Shown piece after piece: positions 31,601 through 39,121 of a stretch of DNA of 39,835 nt. The DNA is from Clostridia bacterium (GTDB lineage: Bacteria; Bacillota; Peptococcia; Peptococcales; BICA1-8). Location of the stretch: NCBI GenBank assembly GCA_030154225.1, contig JASKKI010000015.1:1-39835 (forward strand), given 5' to 3'. A model generated the notes under the pieces. That model saw only the letters and a list, made by a program, of their open reading frames with translations, made no database searches and was not told the DNA's origin. Numbering within the stretch: position 1 is the stretch's first letter; each line of letters begins with the position of its first letter. The position numbers and the translations under genes were made by a program.

Positions 31601-32319
31601 TAGACCATTTGAAAAACTTAAATGTATATAAATTTGATGAAAATATGAAACAGTGGGTATATGTTAGAACAAAAGTTGATTTAGTTAACCAAAATACTGG
31701 TTTTACAACTAAAAATTTAAATAATAAATATAGGATTATGGAATATGAGAAATCTTTTCAAGATCTGCAAGGACATTGGGCGCAAAAAGATATAGAATTT
31801 TTGGCTTGCAAGTATGTTGTCAGGGGTATTACTGAAAAAATATTTAATCCTGAAAGCCCTATTACTAGGGCAGAATTCACATCAATGCTAATTCGCGCTT
31901 TGGGTGTGGATGAAGATGGAGGTATAAAACAAACCTTTAAAGATGTGAAACCTGATACCTGGTATTACGGAAGTATAGAAGCAGCATTTAGAACTGGTAT
32001 AGTAAGAGGTATTAGTAAAGATAAATTTAAACCCAATGAACCCATTACCCGGGAGCAAATAGCAGCAATGATAATTAGGGCTTTGAAAATATCCGGGTAT
32101 GAATTAGAAAAAAATACTCAAGAGTATCAAACAGTTTTAGGACAATTTAAAGATAAAGATAAAATAGCAAGTTGGGGTTTAGAGGATATGGCTAAAGCGG
32201 TAAGATTAGGAATTATTAAGGGAATAAGTTTTAACCAAATAGCACCCGGAAAAAATGCAACTCGAGCTCAAGGAGCAGTTATGATAAATCGATTAATAAA
32301 ATTAGCAGACTTATTTTAA
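28651..32319 (+). CDS. SLH-domain surface protein with DUF5011 and fibronectin/cadherin-like repeats
   Basis: A 1222-residue predicted exported cell-surface protein. A hydrophobic segment (about 27-45, KRSFFIIGIILCTSILVNL) acts as signal peptide. The GTG at 28720 (after GTGAGGT) would give a more ordinary short signal sequence than the ATG at 28651. Domains in order: DUF5011 Ig-like (57-133), cadherin-like (about 143-245), fibronectin-III-like (about 252-352), OmpL47-like (353-445), more beta-sandwich repeats, and a second DUF5011 (about 741-816). A Lys-rich region follows, then three SLH domains (about 1036-1222) with TRAE, TREQ and TRAQ motifs that bind pyruvylated secondary wall polymer. 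No enzymatic domain is seen. It lies between two tRNA-Arg genes. Confidence 0.88.
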   Translation: MFKSKILDFSINFYNFIKSEVKFVKRSFFIIGIILCTSILVNLYLPYTSFSLEDNVPPVITLNGDNPFFLEVGTAYIEPGYIAMDNLDGDITEQVTVSGSVYSDQIGTYILEYNVTDTAGNPAEEVTRTVEVIEMVDNTPPVISNNSKNGTEDVTISFRIENFTFYYSDAENDPLVKIKITSLPENGLLKLNDTNVLLNQEILVDDLGGLTFEPAHNWYGSTAFTWLGYDGTDFSTSPAIMKINIASINDIPSTPGPFITPVNGEKFKGGETVTISWQPSTDEDGDTLKYELYYKNEAGNWLLIRDINDPQATSTNFSYTLPHDNTTNAQFRVKAYDGTTFTGWGLSPIFTVDSEAPVIPNLTITKEDGSDYDPLQWTKQNVNITLSGGTDNLTGFSRQYKMGDSDWLTGDTATVSSEGITELFYRTIDGVGNTSGENKVIIKIDKSAPEDFPVILTPLSDSIIRISGSTIDANASSASGMHVAAYSFYNPVTDSWTEWTDNTTYELSGLSPNTQYSLKMKARDVLGNERLSQSYAKYTLAKDAQQINVSSRQNTILIFDIINSDDNGINPEHKIEVKSKGTGIVEGFSDFSQETTGRVVSGLTPGTEYEVWLTTRNGDYIENTPVKLIESIFTNRKPSIILLNADGSTYFVGLENITLSWNFEDLDSDEVNYIIQVGTSSGISDKINGIPSSGSTGLSHTFNINNKEDWPVGTYYWRVVANDGKAIVTSEEKTFIIVDNIPPVITLKGDNKIFISRGSTYIEQGATATDNYDGNISEKIEISGEVNTNIEGTYFVQYNVIDSSGNKASQMSREIVVIDKDNDDKSIKRVDISKTFISEDVVEQLLIARDYDKEVIFKIAENTKQQVILTNGSLRKLIKEKVNFVIKNHQVIINIPVDAIQVNKIASISDGSKKDLQIVLNINILTENLLDMAKNKEASLKPVSNIFEFSLTGKLGGKSMPIELQGESKVNVKLLLSQKILKQIDHLKNLNVYKFDENMKQWVYVRTKVDLVNQNTGFTTKNLNNKYRIMEYEKSFQDLQGHWAQKDIEFLACKYVVRGITEKIFNPESPITRAEFTSMLIRALGVDEDGGIKQTFKDVKPDTWYYGSIEAAFRTGIVRGISKDKFKPNEPITREQIAAMIIRALKISGYELEKNTQEYQTVLGQFKDKDKIASWGLEDMAKAVRLGIIKGISFNQIAPGKNATRAQGAVMINRLIKLADLF

Positions 32320-32343
32320 ATATAAATGCCAAAATTTGACCTT

Positions 32344-32372
32344 TTGACAAAATGTGAAATTCATTGTATTAT
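32344..32372 (+). promoter_or_regulatory. Promoter of tRNA-Arg(CCU)
   Basis: TTGACA (32344-32349), an exact 17-base spacer and TATTAT (32367-32372). The tRNA starts 17 bases after the -10 box. Confidence 0.85.
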
Positions 32373-32388
32373 TTAATTTAGACTATGT

Positions 32389-32465
32389 GCGCCCGTAGCT
32401 CAGGAGGAAAGAGCAGCGGTTTCCTAAACCGCGTGCCAGGGGTTCGAGTCCTCTCGGGCGCACCA
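32389..32465 (+). tRNA. tRNA-Arg (anticodon CCU)
   Basis: GCGCCCG pairs with CGGGCGC; the discriminator is A (32462) and CCA is encoded. Anticodon loop TTCCTAA gives CCT (32423-32425), reading AGG. The first 15 bases are identical to tRNA-Arg(ACG) at 28506. Confidence 0.96.
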
Positions 32466-32475
32466 TTTATTAATT

Positions 32476-32526
32476 GGGGACAATCCATTGACCCTTAATC
32501 AAACTGTAAAATAAAGGTGTGTCCCC
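32476..32526. repeat. GGGGACA/TGTCCCC inverted repeat before tadA
   Basis: GGGGACA (32476-32482) and TGTCCCC (32520-32526) are a perfect 7-bp pair enclosing 37 bases. They could form a weak terminator after the tRNA (TTTCC follows) or a remnant of a palindromic intergenic repeat. Confidence 0.4.
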
Positions 32527-32550
32527 TTTCCTATTAAGGTTGTGACCTTT

Positions 32551-33006
32551 ATGGACCATGATTATTTTATGGAAAAAGCTCTAGAAGAAGCCCGTAAAGC
32601 CTTTGAGGAAAGTGAAGTACCTATAGGTGCTGTTATAGTTAAAGATGGCAAAATAATTGGGCGGGGGAGAAATCAAAGGGAGACCTTAAATGATCCAACA
32701 GCCCATGCTGAAATAATGGCTTTAAGGGATGCAGGGAAAAATTTAGGCACCTGGCGTCTGATAGGGGCCACCCTTTATGTAACTATTGAGCCCTGTCCTA
32801 TGTGTGCCGGGGCTTTAATCAACAGTAGGGTAGATACTGTAGTTTATGGTGCCGATGAGCCCAAATTTGGCTCAGCAGGCAGTAAGCTTAATTTACTACA
32901 ATTCCCGGGATTTAATCATCAGGTAAAAATTATTGGTCCTATAAAAGAAAAAGATTGTAAACAGCTGATGAAAGAGTTCTTCCAAAAACTGCGCTTAAAG
33001 AAATAA
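32551..33006 (+). CDS. tadA: tRNA adenosine-34 deaminase TadA
   Basis: Deaminates A34 to inosine in tRNA-Arg(ACG). The ATG at 32551 gives 151 residues; a GTG at 32542 is closer to AAGG but leaves too little spacing. Zinc and proton-shuttle residues are His52-Ala-Glu54 and PCPMC with Cys82 and Cys85. The ending DEPKFGSAGSKLNLLQFPGFNH is the TadA signature that separates it from other cytidine deaminase-fold proteins. It is placed among tRNA genes; its substrate tRNA is at 28506-28582. Confidence 0.96.
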   Translation: MDHDYFMEKALEEARKAFEESEVPIGAVIVKDGKIIGRGRNQRETLNDPTAHAEIMALRDAGKNLGTWRLIGATLYVTIEPCPMCAGALINSRVDTVVYGADEPKFGSAGSKLNLLQFPGFNHQVKIIGPIKEKDCKQLMKEFFQKLRLKK

Positions 33007-33054
33007 AACTCAATTACTAATAACAAGTCGCCATTAGTAACTTATAAATAATTT

Positions 33055-33144
33055 GGAGAGATGGCCGAGTCTGGTTTAAGGCGCACGACTCGAAATCGTG
33101 TGAAGGTAACACTTCCGTGGGTTCGAATCCCACTCTCTCCGCCA
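33055..33144 (+). tRNA. tRNA-Ser (anticodon CGA)
   Basis: GGAGAGA pairs with TCTCTCC, G73 at 33141, CCA encoded. Anticodon loop CTCGAAA gives CGA (33091-33093), reading UCG. The long variable arm (TGAAGGTAACACTTCCG) fits serine. It is 48 bases after tadA with no clear promoter, so probably co-transcribed with it. Confidence 0.97.
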
Positions 33145-33150
33145 GATATA

Positions 33151-33184
33151 TCAAGGGTTCCGCTATTTTAGCGGGACCCTTTGA
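33151..33184 (+). terminator. Hairpin after tRNA-Ser(CGA)
   Basis: TCAAGGGTTCCGCT pairs with AGCGGGACCCTTTGA around ATTTT with minor mismatch. The T-tract is short, so termination is likely but not certain. Confidence 0.6.
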
Positions 33185-33414
33185 TTATATGTTTTACATT
33201 AAAAATCCAGGGTTCTGAAGGAATTCTTATATAAAATTAGCTAGAAACACCCTTCAAAATTCCTTCTAAGTGCAAGAATCAACAAAGAATTTGAAATATT
33301 TATTAAATTAAAACTTTTGCATGAAAAAATATTAAAAGGATTTACAGGGGGGATAAAGAATAATATTTAGAAGAGTGTTTATATTCCTATAGATGGTGTT
33401 AAGGGGGTAATTGT
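33185..33414. other. Gap before the crotonase gene
   Basis: No gene is seen. It contains a spaced inverted repeat GAAGGAATT / AATTCCTTC (about 33216-33224 and 33260-33268). The crotonase promoter must lie here but I cannot pick one convincingly. Confidence 0.35.
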
Positions 33415-34200
33415 ATGTTAGAGGAAAAAAATATTCTTTTGGAAAAAAGTAACGGAATGGCTATTATAACCATGAATAGACCGCTAGCCTTAAATTCTCT
33501 ACATCCCGACTTAATAGATAACTTGCTTGAAGCCTTAAATATTGCAGAAAAAGACAATGATATTAGGGTAGTTGTTTTAACTGGTGCAGGTAAGGCTTTT
33601 TGCGCGGGGGGTGATCTGCCGTATATTGAGTCGATAACCAGTGCCGTTCTAGGGCGAGAATATATAATACATGCAGGAAAAATAATAACTACAATAGTGA
33701 ATTTGGAAAAGCCGGTTATTGCTATGGTCAACGGAGTGGCTGCCGGTGCAGGTTTCAATCTAGCTCTTGCTTGTGATATTATCTATTGTGCAAAATCGGC
33801 AAAATTTGGCCAGAGCTTTTCCCGGGTAGGGCTTATACCTGACTGTGGAGGTACTTATCTCCTTCCCAGGCTTGTAGGTCTACATAAAGCAAAAGAACTT
33901 ATGTTTACTGCAGACTTGATAAGTGCCGAAGAAGCACTGCGGCTTGGTCTAGTTAACCAAGTTGTTGATGACAATGATCTCAAAGAAGTGACATATAAAT
34001 TTGCTCAAAGGTTAGCTAATTTTGCACCTATTGCTTTATCACTGATTAAAAAGGTGGTAAATAAAACCTATAATTTTAGTTTAGATGATGCCTTAGAACT
34101 GGAAGCAGACTTGCAGTCGATATGTCTACAGACAGAAGACAATAAAGAGGGTATTAAAGCCTTTAAAGAAAAGAGAGCTCCTATTTTTAAAGGTAAATAA
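33415..34200 (+). CDS. Enoyl-CoA hydratase/isomerase family protein, PaaG-like
   Basis: A 261-residue crotonase-fold enzyme acting on CoA thioesters. Oxyanion-hole segments are CAGGDL (about 63-68) and NGVAAGAGFNLALACD. The segment FGQSFSRVGLIPDCGGTYLLPRLVG lacks the Glu of the GQPE motif of typical hydratases and instead has Asp in PDCGG. That is the pattern of PaaG-type isomerases. The end KEGIKAFKEKRAPIFKGK is family-typical. It stands alone, with no beta-oxidation or phenylacetate genes around it, so the substrate is unknown. ATG follows AAGGGGGTAA. Confidence 0.85.
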   Translation: MLEEKNILLEKSNGMAIITMNRPLALNSLHPDLIDNLLEALNIAEKDNDIRVVVLTGAGKAFCAGGDLPYIESITSAVLGREYIIHAGKIITTIVNLEKPVIAMVNGVAAGAGFNLALACDIIYCAKSAKFGQSFSRVGLIPDCGGTYLLPRLVGLHKAKELMFTADLISAEEALRLGLVNQVVDDNDLKEVTYKFAQRLANFAPIALSLIKKVVNKTYNFSLDDALELEADLQSICLQTEDNKEGIKAFKEKRAPIFKGK

Positions 34201-34203
34201 AAT

Positions 34204-34242
34204 AAAGGCTAAGGGAGAATTATTTCCCATTAGCCTTTTTTC
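34204..34242 (+). terminator. Terminator after the crotonase gene
   Basis: AAAGGCTAA-GGGA pairs with TCCC-A-TTAGCCTTT around a short loop, with TTTTTT following. Confidence 0.85.
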
Positions 34243-34477
34243 TTAAAAACGGGTATTTAATATGCTTTGCATTATAAATATTATAGTGTATTATAATGAC
34301 AAACTTATGAATAAAATTAGGGATATAGTAAATTTTATAAGATTATAATTATATTTTTTGGCCTTTACTTCAAGAAGATTAAGCCTTTCTTTAGGCATCA
34401 AAAGTGATAAGATAGAGGTAATTAATTATAAAGGTTATAAAACATATAGATTAGTTTAAGGAAGGGAAGTAATTTTT

Positions 34478-35353
34478 ATGAAGAGATCAGTCAATAGAGT
34501 TGCTGCTATTCATGATTTATCCGGCTTTGGCAGGTCTTCATTAGCGGTTGTTATACCTATTTTATCTACCATGGGTGTACAAGTTTGTTCACTACCAACT
34601 GCTGTTTTGTCAACTCATACCGGTGGTTTTGAGGGTTACAGTTTTGTAGATTTAACAGATTCTATGGAGGATTTTATTAATCATTGGAAAAAGCTTGAAA
34701 TAGAATTTGATTGTATTTATAGTGGTTTTTTAGGCTCACCTAGGCAAATTAATATTATTTCTAAGTTTATTAATGATTTTTCTGCCAATAATCCTCTGGT
34801 AGTCATCGATCCAGTAATGGGTGATAACGGAAAATTGTATAGTACAATGGACAACGAAATGGTAGAAAAAATGAGGGAGCTAATAAAGAAAGCGGATATT
34901 ATAACACCTAATTTTACAGAGGCAGCATTTCTTTTAGATGAAAAATATGATTTGAACCTTAGTGAAGAAATGATAAAACAGTGGATGATAAGATTATCTA
35001 ATTTGGGTCCTAAAACCGTTATTATTACAAGTGTCCCTGTTTCAAAAGTTAGTAAAAATACCAGTGTGCTGGCATATAACAGGGAAGATGGGCGGTTTTG
35101 GAAAGTTAGCTGTGTTTATATCCCGGCCCACTATCCCGGAACAGGAGATGCCTTTACCAGTGTAATTGTGGGGAGTATTCTCCAAGGAGATAGCCTTCCT
35201 ATTGCTTTAGATCGGGGTGTACAATTTATAACTGCAGCTATCCGGGCCAGTTATGGTAATAAATATCCAGAAAGGGAAGGGGTTTTATTAGAACGAGTTT
35301 TGGGTAATCTTAATATGCCAGTATTAAGTAGTAGCTATGAGATATTAGAATAA
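34478..35353 (+). CDS. Pyridoxal/pyridoxamine kinase (PdxK/PdxY family)
   Basis: Ribokinase-fold enzyme that phosphorylates B6 vitamers in PLP salvage. 291 residues. The N-terminus VAAIHDLSGFGRSSLAVVIPILS matches the family, as do PTAVLSTHTGGF, the YSGFLGSPRQI segment, VVIDPVMGDNGKLY, and the anion-hole/catalytic motif YPGTGDAFTSVIVG, with the catalytic Asp near residue 222. ATG follows AAGGAAGGGAAG. It is monocistronic. The PdxT-like protein at 22873 and the PLP aminotransferase at 23819 are other B6-related genes in the window. Confidence 0.9.
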   Translation: MKRSVNRVAAIHDLSGFGRSSLAVVIPILSTMGVQVCSLPTAVLSTHTGGFEGYSFVDLTDSMEDFINHWKKLEIEFDCIYSGFLGSPRQINIISKFINDFSANNPLVVIDPVMGDNGKLYSTMDNEMVEKMRELIKKADIITPNFTEAAFLLDEKYDLNLSEEMIKQWMIRLSNLGPKTVIITSVPVSKVSKNTSVLAYNREDGRFWKVSCVYIPAHYPGTGDAFTSVIVGSILQGDSLPIALDRGVQFITAAIRASYGNKYPEREGVLLERVLGNLNMPVLSSSYEILE

Positions 35354-35385
35354 TGACCGTTGAAAAACTTTGTCTACCGGCGTTT

Positions 35386-36156
35386 TTAATCCATAGTTTT
35401 TAAATACAGTTCTTGAATTTCTTTAACAATATCATCTATTCTGTTTGAAACTTGGGGTATTGAAAAGCCCATAAAAATTGGGGATGTAATAAATCTGGGC
35501 ATGATTTTGGCTATGATTTGGTTATTGAATTCATAGAAAAAAAGATTATAACTATCACAGTTTTTATTAAAGTGGTTAAGAACATACTGGACTGTTATTT
35601 GGATATAATCAGCCATTTGTCTGATATTTTTTAAATCATCCAGAATAATATTGAATTCAAAAAAACCTACCCGAGGTTTGGTGGAAATATTAAACTCTAC
35701 TCCATTTTTTTTAGCAATCAATAAACCTTCAAATTGATTTTGTTTGATATTATCCCTGTAATCCAGGTTTTTCAATCCAATAATCTGCATATGGGGATGG
35801 AATATAGTGCCGCCTGACTTAGGTCCGTGGTTTTTAAAAAATAAGACCGATTTAAATTCACCACTGTTCTCCATCTCCAGCCATTTTTCTATCCCGAAAG
35901 AAATTACATTATATAAGTGCTCTTTAGGATAGGTTGAAAGGTCCGAATGGCAGTCTTCAGTTTCAATTAAAACTGTTTGGAATGTATCTTCTAACACAGG
36001 ATATTTGTTTTTTACCAGTAAGATAGGCCATTTTTCCGCTATGATGCCCTGTAAGTTTTGGTAATCGCAAAAAGGGCATTTGGTGTTTTTATTGATAATG
36101 CTTTCCGGTTTTTGTCTGCCAATATAAAAATTAAAGTGTAAATGATTTGAGGACAA
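35386..36156 (-). CDS. GalT/HIT-superfamily nucleotidyltransferase (DUF4931-like)
   Basis: The only minus-strand gene right of the origin. The frame begins at 36171, but GGAGG at 36162-36166 fits the TTG at 36156, giving 256 residues. An N-terminal CPFC (27-30) is a zinc-type motif. The active site is NHGPKSGGTIFHPHMQ, with the HPHMQ (120-124) histidine nucleophile motif of galactose-1-phosphate uridylyltransferases. The protein is shorter than classical GalT and lacks Leloir neighbours. I call it a DUF4931-type relative of unknown substrate. It converges with the kinase gene, with 32 bases between stops. Confidence 0.75.
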   Translation of the reverse strand: MSSNHLHFNFYIGRQKPESIINKNTKCPFCDYQNLQGIIAEKWPILLVKNKYPVLEDTFQTVLIETEDCHSDLSTYPKEHLYNVISFGIEKWLEMENSGEFKSVLFFKNHGPKSGGTIFHPHMQIIGLKNLDYRDNIKQNQFEGLLIAKKNGVEFNISTKPRVGFFEFNIILDDLKNIRQMADYIQITVQYVLNHFNKNCDSYNLFFYEFNNQIIAKIMPRFITSPIFMGFSIPQVSNRIDDIVKEIQELYLKTMD

Positions 36157-36171
36157 AATTATCGCCTCCAA

Positions 36172-36506
36172 TAAATTTTCTATTAATAAATATCAACCTA
36201 GTAGTAAATAAAAGCTATTAATTATATTATTGTAATTGTCTTAAAAGAGATAGGACTTATTATATATTTTACAAAGTTTTTTTAAAAGATAAAGATTAAT
36301 TTTGTTAGAAGCAAGGCCAAAAAAGTAAGGAAAAAGTAGTACTTTCTGCAGAATAGTCAAAAAAACTGTTTTAAAAAAACAGGTTTTTAAGATTGTAAAA
36401 AAACCATCACAGATTAATAATATTTTAATTAATTATCATTTGACTTTAAATATAATACATGTTAAAATATTTTTTGCTGTGGCTAATTTTAATTATAATT
36501 GCATAA
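36172..36506. other. Gap between the GalT-like gene and tRNA-Ser(GGA)
   Basis: About 335 bases of A/T-rich sequence with several A-runs and no gene that I can support. The promoter of the minus-strand gene should be within the left end. Confidence 0.4.
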
Positions 36507-36524
36507 ATGGAAAAGATTTATTAC

Positions 36525-36554
36525 TAGTCAATGAGTTTATTTTGTGATATTATT
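36525..36554 (+). promoter_or_regulatory. Promoter of tRNA-Ser(GGA)
   Basis: TAGTCA (36525-36530), an 18-base spacer and TATTAT (36549-36554). The TGGAAAAGATTTA box just upstream (36508-36520) recurs before tRNA-Ser(GCU). Confidence 0.5.
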
Positions 36555-36584
36555 AAATATGTGCTTAAAAAAGTAAGCTAACGG

Positions 36585-36677
36585 GGAGAGATGACCGAGT
36601 GGCCGAAGGTGCACGACTGGAAATCGTGTGTGCGGGTAAGACCTGTACCGAGGGTTCAAATCCCTCTCTCTCCGCCA
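36585..36677 (+). tRNA. tRNA-Ser (anticodon GGA)
   Basis: GGAGAGA pairs with TCTCTCC, G73 at 36674, CCA encoded. Anticodon loop CTGGAAA gives GGA (36619-36621), reading UCC/UCU. Long variable arm present. The T loop reads TTCAAAT rather than TTCGAAT. Its anticodon and discriminator match the T-box specifier UCC and UGGC at 23515-23755, making it the expected ligand. Confidence 0.97.
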
Positions 36678-36713
36678 TTCAAGAAAATGGAGGCAGGAAG
36701 CAAGAAGCAGGAA
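36678..36713 (+). repeat. Purine-rich AGGAAGCAAGA repeats after tRNA-Ser(GGA)
   Basis: TTCAAG, then GGCAGGAAGCAAGAAGCAGG, directly after CCA. It parallels 28266-28330. Confidence 0.65.
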
Positions 36714-36791
36714 TGCCATAGGAACTTCTTGGTTTTACTGGCTCTTTTTTGTACCTTGTTTTAATTATAAATTAAATAAAATGTTAGATTT

Positions 36792-37060
36792 GGTCGTGCT
36801 AGATGGGGAGGTAGCGGTGCCTTGTAACCTGCAATCCGCTATAGCAGGATTGATGCCTAACTGAGGGCTAGCTTTGTGGGGTCTGCCTTGGGCAAGTGGT
36901 GAGGAAGATTGGGTCCTACGCAACATAAACTTATGAACCCCGTCAGGTCCGGAAGGAAGCAGCGGTAAGTAAGCCCTTGTGTGTGCCGTGGGTCAGCCTG
37001 GTCTGAGCTAACTACTTGAGTAACGCCCGGAAGGTTTAGTTCGAAGTTAGGTGCACGACC
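36792..37060 (+). ncRNA. ffs: Signal recognition particle RNA, long form
   Basis: Ends pair as GGTCGTGC (36792-36799) and GCACGACC (37053-37060), giving 269 nt, the Bacillus/Clostridium long type. The 5' part (GATGGGGAGGTAGCGGTGCC...CCTGCAATCCGC) is the Alu domain. The Ffh-binding helix 8 with GGAA loop reads TCAGGTCCGGAAGGAAGCAG (36945-36964), followed by the conserved CGGTAA. It lies just upstream of dnaX, a common Firmicute order. Confidence 0.97.
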
Positions 37061-37070
37061 TTAAATAATT

Positions 37071-37104
37071 AAACGATAGTATAATAAAAGTGCTATCGTT
37101 TTTG
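37071..37104 (+). terminator. Terminator after the SRP RNA
   Basis: AAACGATAG (37071-37079) pairs with CTATCGTTT (37093-37101), followed by TTG and T-rich sequence. Confidence 0.85.
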
Positions 37105-37130
37105 TTCTGTTTAGAAACTTTTTTGTTATT

Positions 37131-37151
37131 AGTCCTTAAAGGGACTTTTTT
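37131..37151 (+). terminator. Second terminator before dnaX
   Basis: AGTCC, loop TTAAAG, then GGACT runs into TTTTTT. It is a backup terminator that insulates dnaX from the SRP RNA gene. Confidence 0.7.
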
Positions 37152-37215
37152 AGATTTTCTCTTTGTGGTATGGTAATATAAGATGTTAATAAATACTTAA
37201 ATGGGGAAGGTAGCC

Positions 37216-38772
37216 ATGTCCTATATTGCTTTATATCGTGCTTTTCGACCAAAAGAGTTTTCTGAGGTAGTAGGACAAGAACATATAAGTAAAACTTTGA
37301 AAAATGCTTTAGTAAATAATCGTGTGGCCCATGCTTATCTTTTTTGCGGACCTAGGGGCACAGGAAAAACAAGCTCTGCAAAGATTTTAGCTAAAGCAGT
37401 AAACTGTCTAAATCTTGATCAGGGTGAGCCATGTAATGAGTGTCCTAATTGTTTAGCTATAAATACAGGAAATTTTCTCGATGTTTTTGAAATAGATGCG
37501 GCTTCTAATCGTGGTATTGATGAAATCAGAGACCTCCGGGATAAAGTTAAATTTGCACCATCCCAAGGTAAGACTAAAGTATATATTATTGATGAAGTGC
37601 ATATGTTGACATCGGAGGCCTTTAATGCATTATTAAAAACTTTGGAAGAACCACCTGCACATGTGTTGTTTGTTTTGGCTACTACTGAACCACAAAAAAT
37701 ACCTTTAACTATTCTTTCCCGCTGTCAACGTTTTGATTTTCGTAAAATCAGTACTAAGGAAATTAGAGAACACCTCATGGAAATTGTAAGAAAAGAAGGC
37801 ATAACTGTATCAGACAATGCTCTTAATGTCATTGCCCGAAAAGCAGCAGGTGGGATGCGGGATGCAATAAGTATTTTGGATCAGTGTATTGCATTTGCCG
37901 GTAATAGTATTGATTGTGAACATGTAGAAAAAGTTTTAGGTACTTTAGGGGAAGAACAAATATTAGAGATGAGCCAAGCTATTGTTGAAGGTGATATAGG
38001 TTCGGTTATATCAAAAATAAATGAAAGCCTACAGGCGGGTAAAGATGTAAAACAGATAGTCCGTGATCTTATTGAATATTTTAGACAGGTTATGTTACTT
38101 AAGCTTTCCCAAAGTGAAGAATTAATTACTATTAGTCCGGAGATGTTATCTAAAGCTAAAGAACAGGTCCATAAATTATCAACAAGTTTTTTAGGGCATG
38201 TTATACTTAAGTTAACTGAAGTTGAACGGGAGTTACGTTGGAGTAGTCAGCCTCAAATTTTATTAGAGGCCGGGTTAGTTGAAGTAATTTTAAAAATTAA
38301 TTCGGACCAAGAAGGTATGATTATTAATGGGAGAACAACCAGTGAACCAGAAGTTAAGGAAAAAATTAATCAAATAACAAAAAAACAAGAGCAAAGTATG
38401 CCTGTTAGAGCAGGAATCCCTGTAAACTTTTCAGAAATAAAAAGAAAATGGCCCGAAATTCTAGATAAGGTTAAACAAAATAAAATTACTACCCATGCCT
38501 TTTTGATTGCCGCTGAACCAGTGAATATAGATGAACAAGGTTGCTTAATTTTAAATTTTAAAGAAGGTCATAAATTTCATCGGGACAAAATTTTTCAACA
38601 TGAAAACAGGCAATTAGTAGAAATGGCAATTAAAGAAGTTTTGGGTATGGAGATTAAACTGACCTACACCAAAGAGGAAGAAGAGACTAATAACAACTCT
38701 ACCCAAAACAGTTCAGCACTTGATAAAGCTTTACAATTATTTGGAGGAAAAATAGTAGAAATAAAAGATTAA
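37216..38772 (+). CDS. dnaX: DNA polymerase III subunit gamma/tau
   Basis: Clamp-loader ATPase. I start at the ATG at 37216 (518 residues), behind GGGGAAGG, rather than the ATG at 37201, because the family begins MSYIALYRAFRP. Walker A is GPRGTGKT (45-52). The zinc module has Cys64, 73, 76 and 79. Walker B is IIDEVH (124-129). Clamp-loader domain III ends near 370. A low-complexity linker follows, with an A7 run at 38379-38385 in the phase A AAA AAA. A -1 slip there would end at TAG after about seven codons, giving a gamma-like short form. The ybaB-recR genes follow closely. Confidence 0.97.
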   Translation: MSYIALYRAFRPKEFSEVVGQEHISKTLKNALVNNRVAHAYLFCGPRGTGKTSSAKILAKAVNCLNLDQGEPCNECPNCLAINTGNFLDVFEIDAASNRGIDEIRDLRDKVKFAPSQGKTKVYIIDEVHMLTSEAFNALLKTLEEPPAHVLFVLATTEPQKIPLTILSRCQRFDFRKISTKEIREHLMEIVRKEGITVSDNALNVIARKAAGGMRDAISILDQCIAFAGNSIDCEHVEKVLGTLGEEQILEMSQAIVEGDIGSVISKINESLQAGKDVKQIVRDLIEYFRQVMLLKLSQSEELITISPEMLSKAKEQVHKLSTSFLGHVILKLTEVERELRWSSQPQILLEAGLVEVILKINSDQEGMIINGRTTSEPEVKEKINQITKKQEQSMPVRAGIPVNFSEIKRKWPEILDKVKQNKITTHAFLIAAEPVNIDEQGCLILNFKEGHKFHRDKIFQHENRQLVEMAIKEVLGMEIKLTYTKEEEETNNNSTQNSSALDKALQLFGGKIVEIKD

Positions 38773-38790
38773 AATAGGAGGTATTTAATA

Positions 38791-39120
38791 ATGGGTTTTG
38801 GTGGAAACATGAATAAAATGATGAAGCAAGTTCAGCAAATGCAGGCTAAAATGGCTAAACTACAGGAAGAATTAGAGCAAAAGACCGTTGAAGCTACCGC
38901 TGGGGGAGGAGTAGTTAGGGTAGTGTCCAATGGAAAAAATGAAATTGTAGAAGTGGAAATTAAGCCTGAAGTACTAGATCCCGATGATGCAGAAATGGTA
39001 CAAGATTTAATAATGGCTGCCTGTAATGAAGCTTTAAGAAAAGCTCAAGATATGGTTGCTGAAGAAATGGGTAAAATTACAGGAGGTTTAAAACTTCCTG
39101 GCATGCCGGGAATGTTCTAA
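38791..39120 (+). CDS. Nucleoid-associated protein YbaB/EbfC
   Basis: Small DNA-binding dimer. 109 residues. The N-terminal helix is Met/Gln/Lys-rich ([28 protein letters not shown]). The central [21 protein letters not shown] is the family core. The tail [17 protein letters not shown] is typical. ATG follows TAGGAGG, 18 bases after dnaX. recR begins one base after the stop. The dnaX-ybaB-recR order is nearly universal. Confidence 0.95.
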   Translation: MGFGGNMNKMMKQVQQMQAKMAKLQEELEQKTVEATAGGGVVRVVSNGKNEIVEVEIKPEVLDPDDAEMVQDLIMAACNEALRKAQDMVAEEMGKITGGLKLPGMPGMF

Positions 39121-39121
39121 A

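Noticed and set aside
32900-32913. AATTCCCGGGATTT in tadA, considered as a second Noc-binding site
   Set aside because: Only 11 of 14 bases match and the right arm is broken.
36537-36719. Minus-strand 60-codon frame over tRNA-Ser(GGA)
   Set aside because: Again antisense of a tRNA gene.
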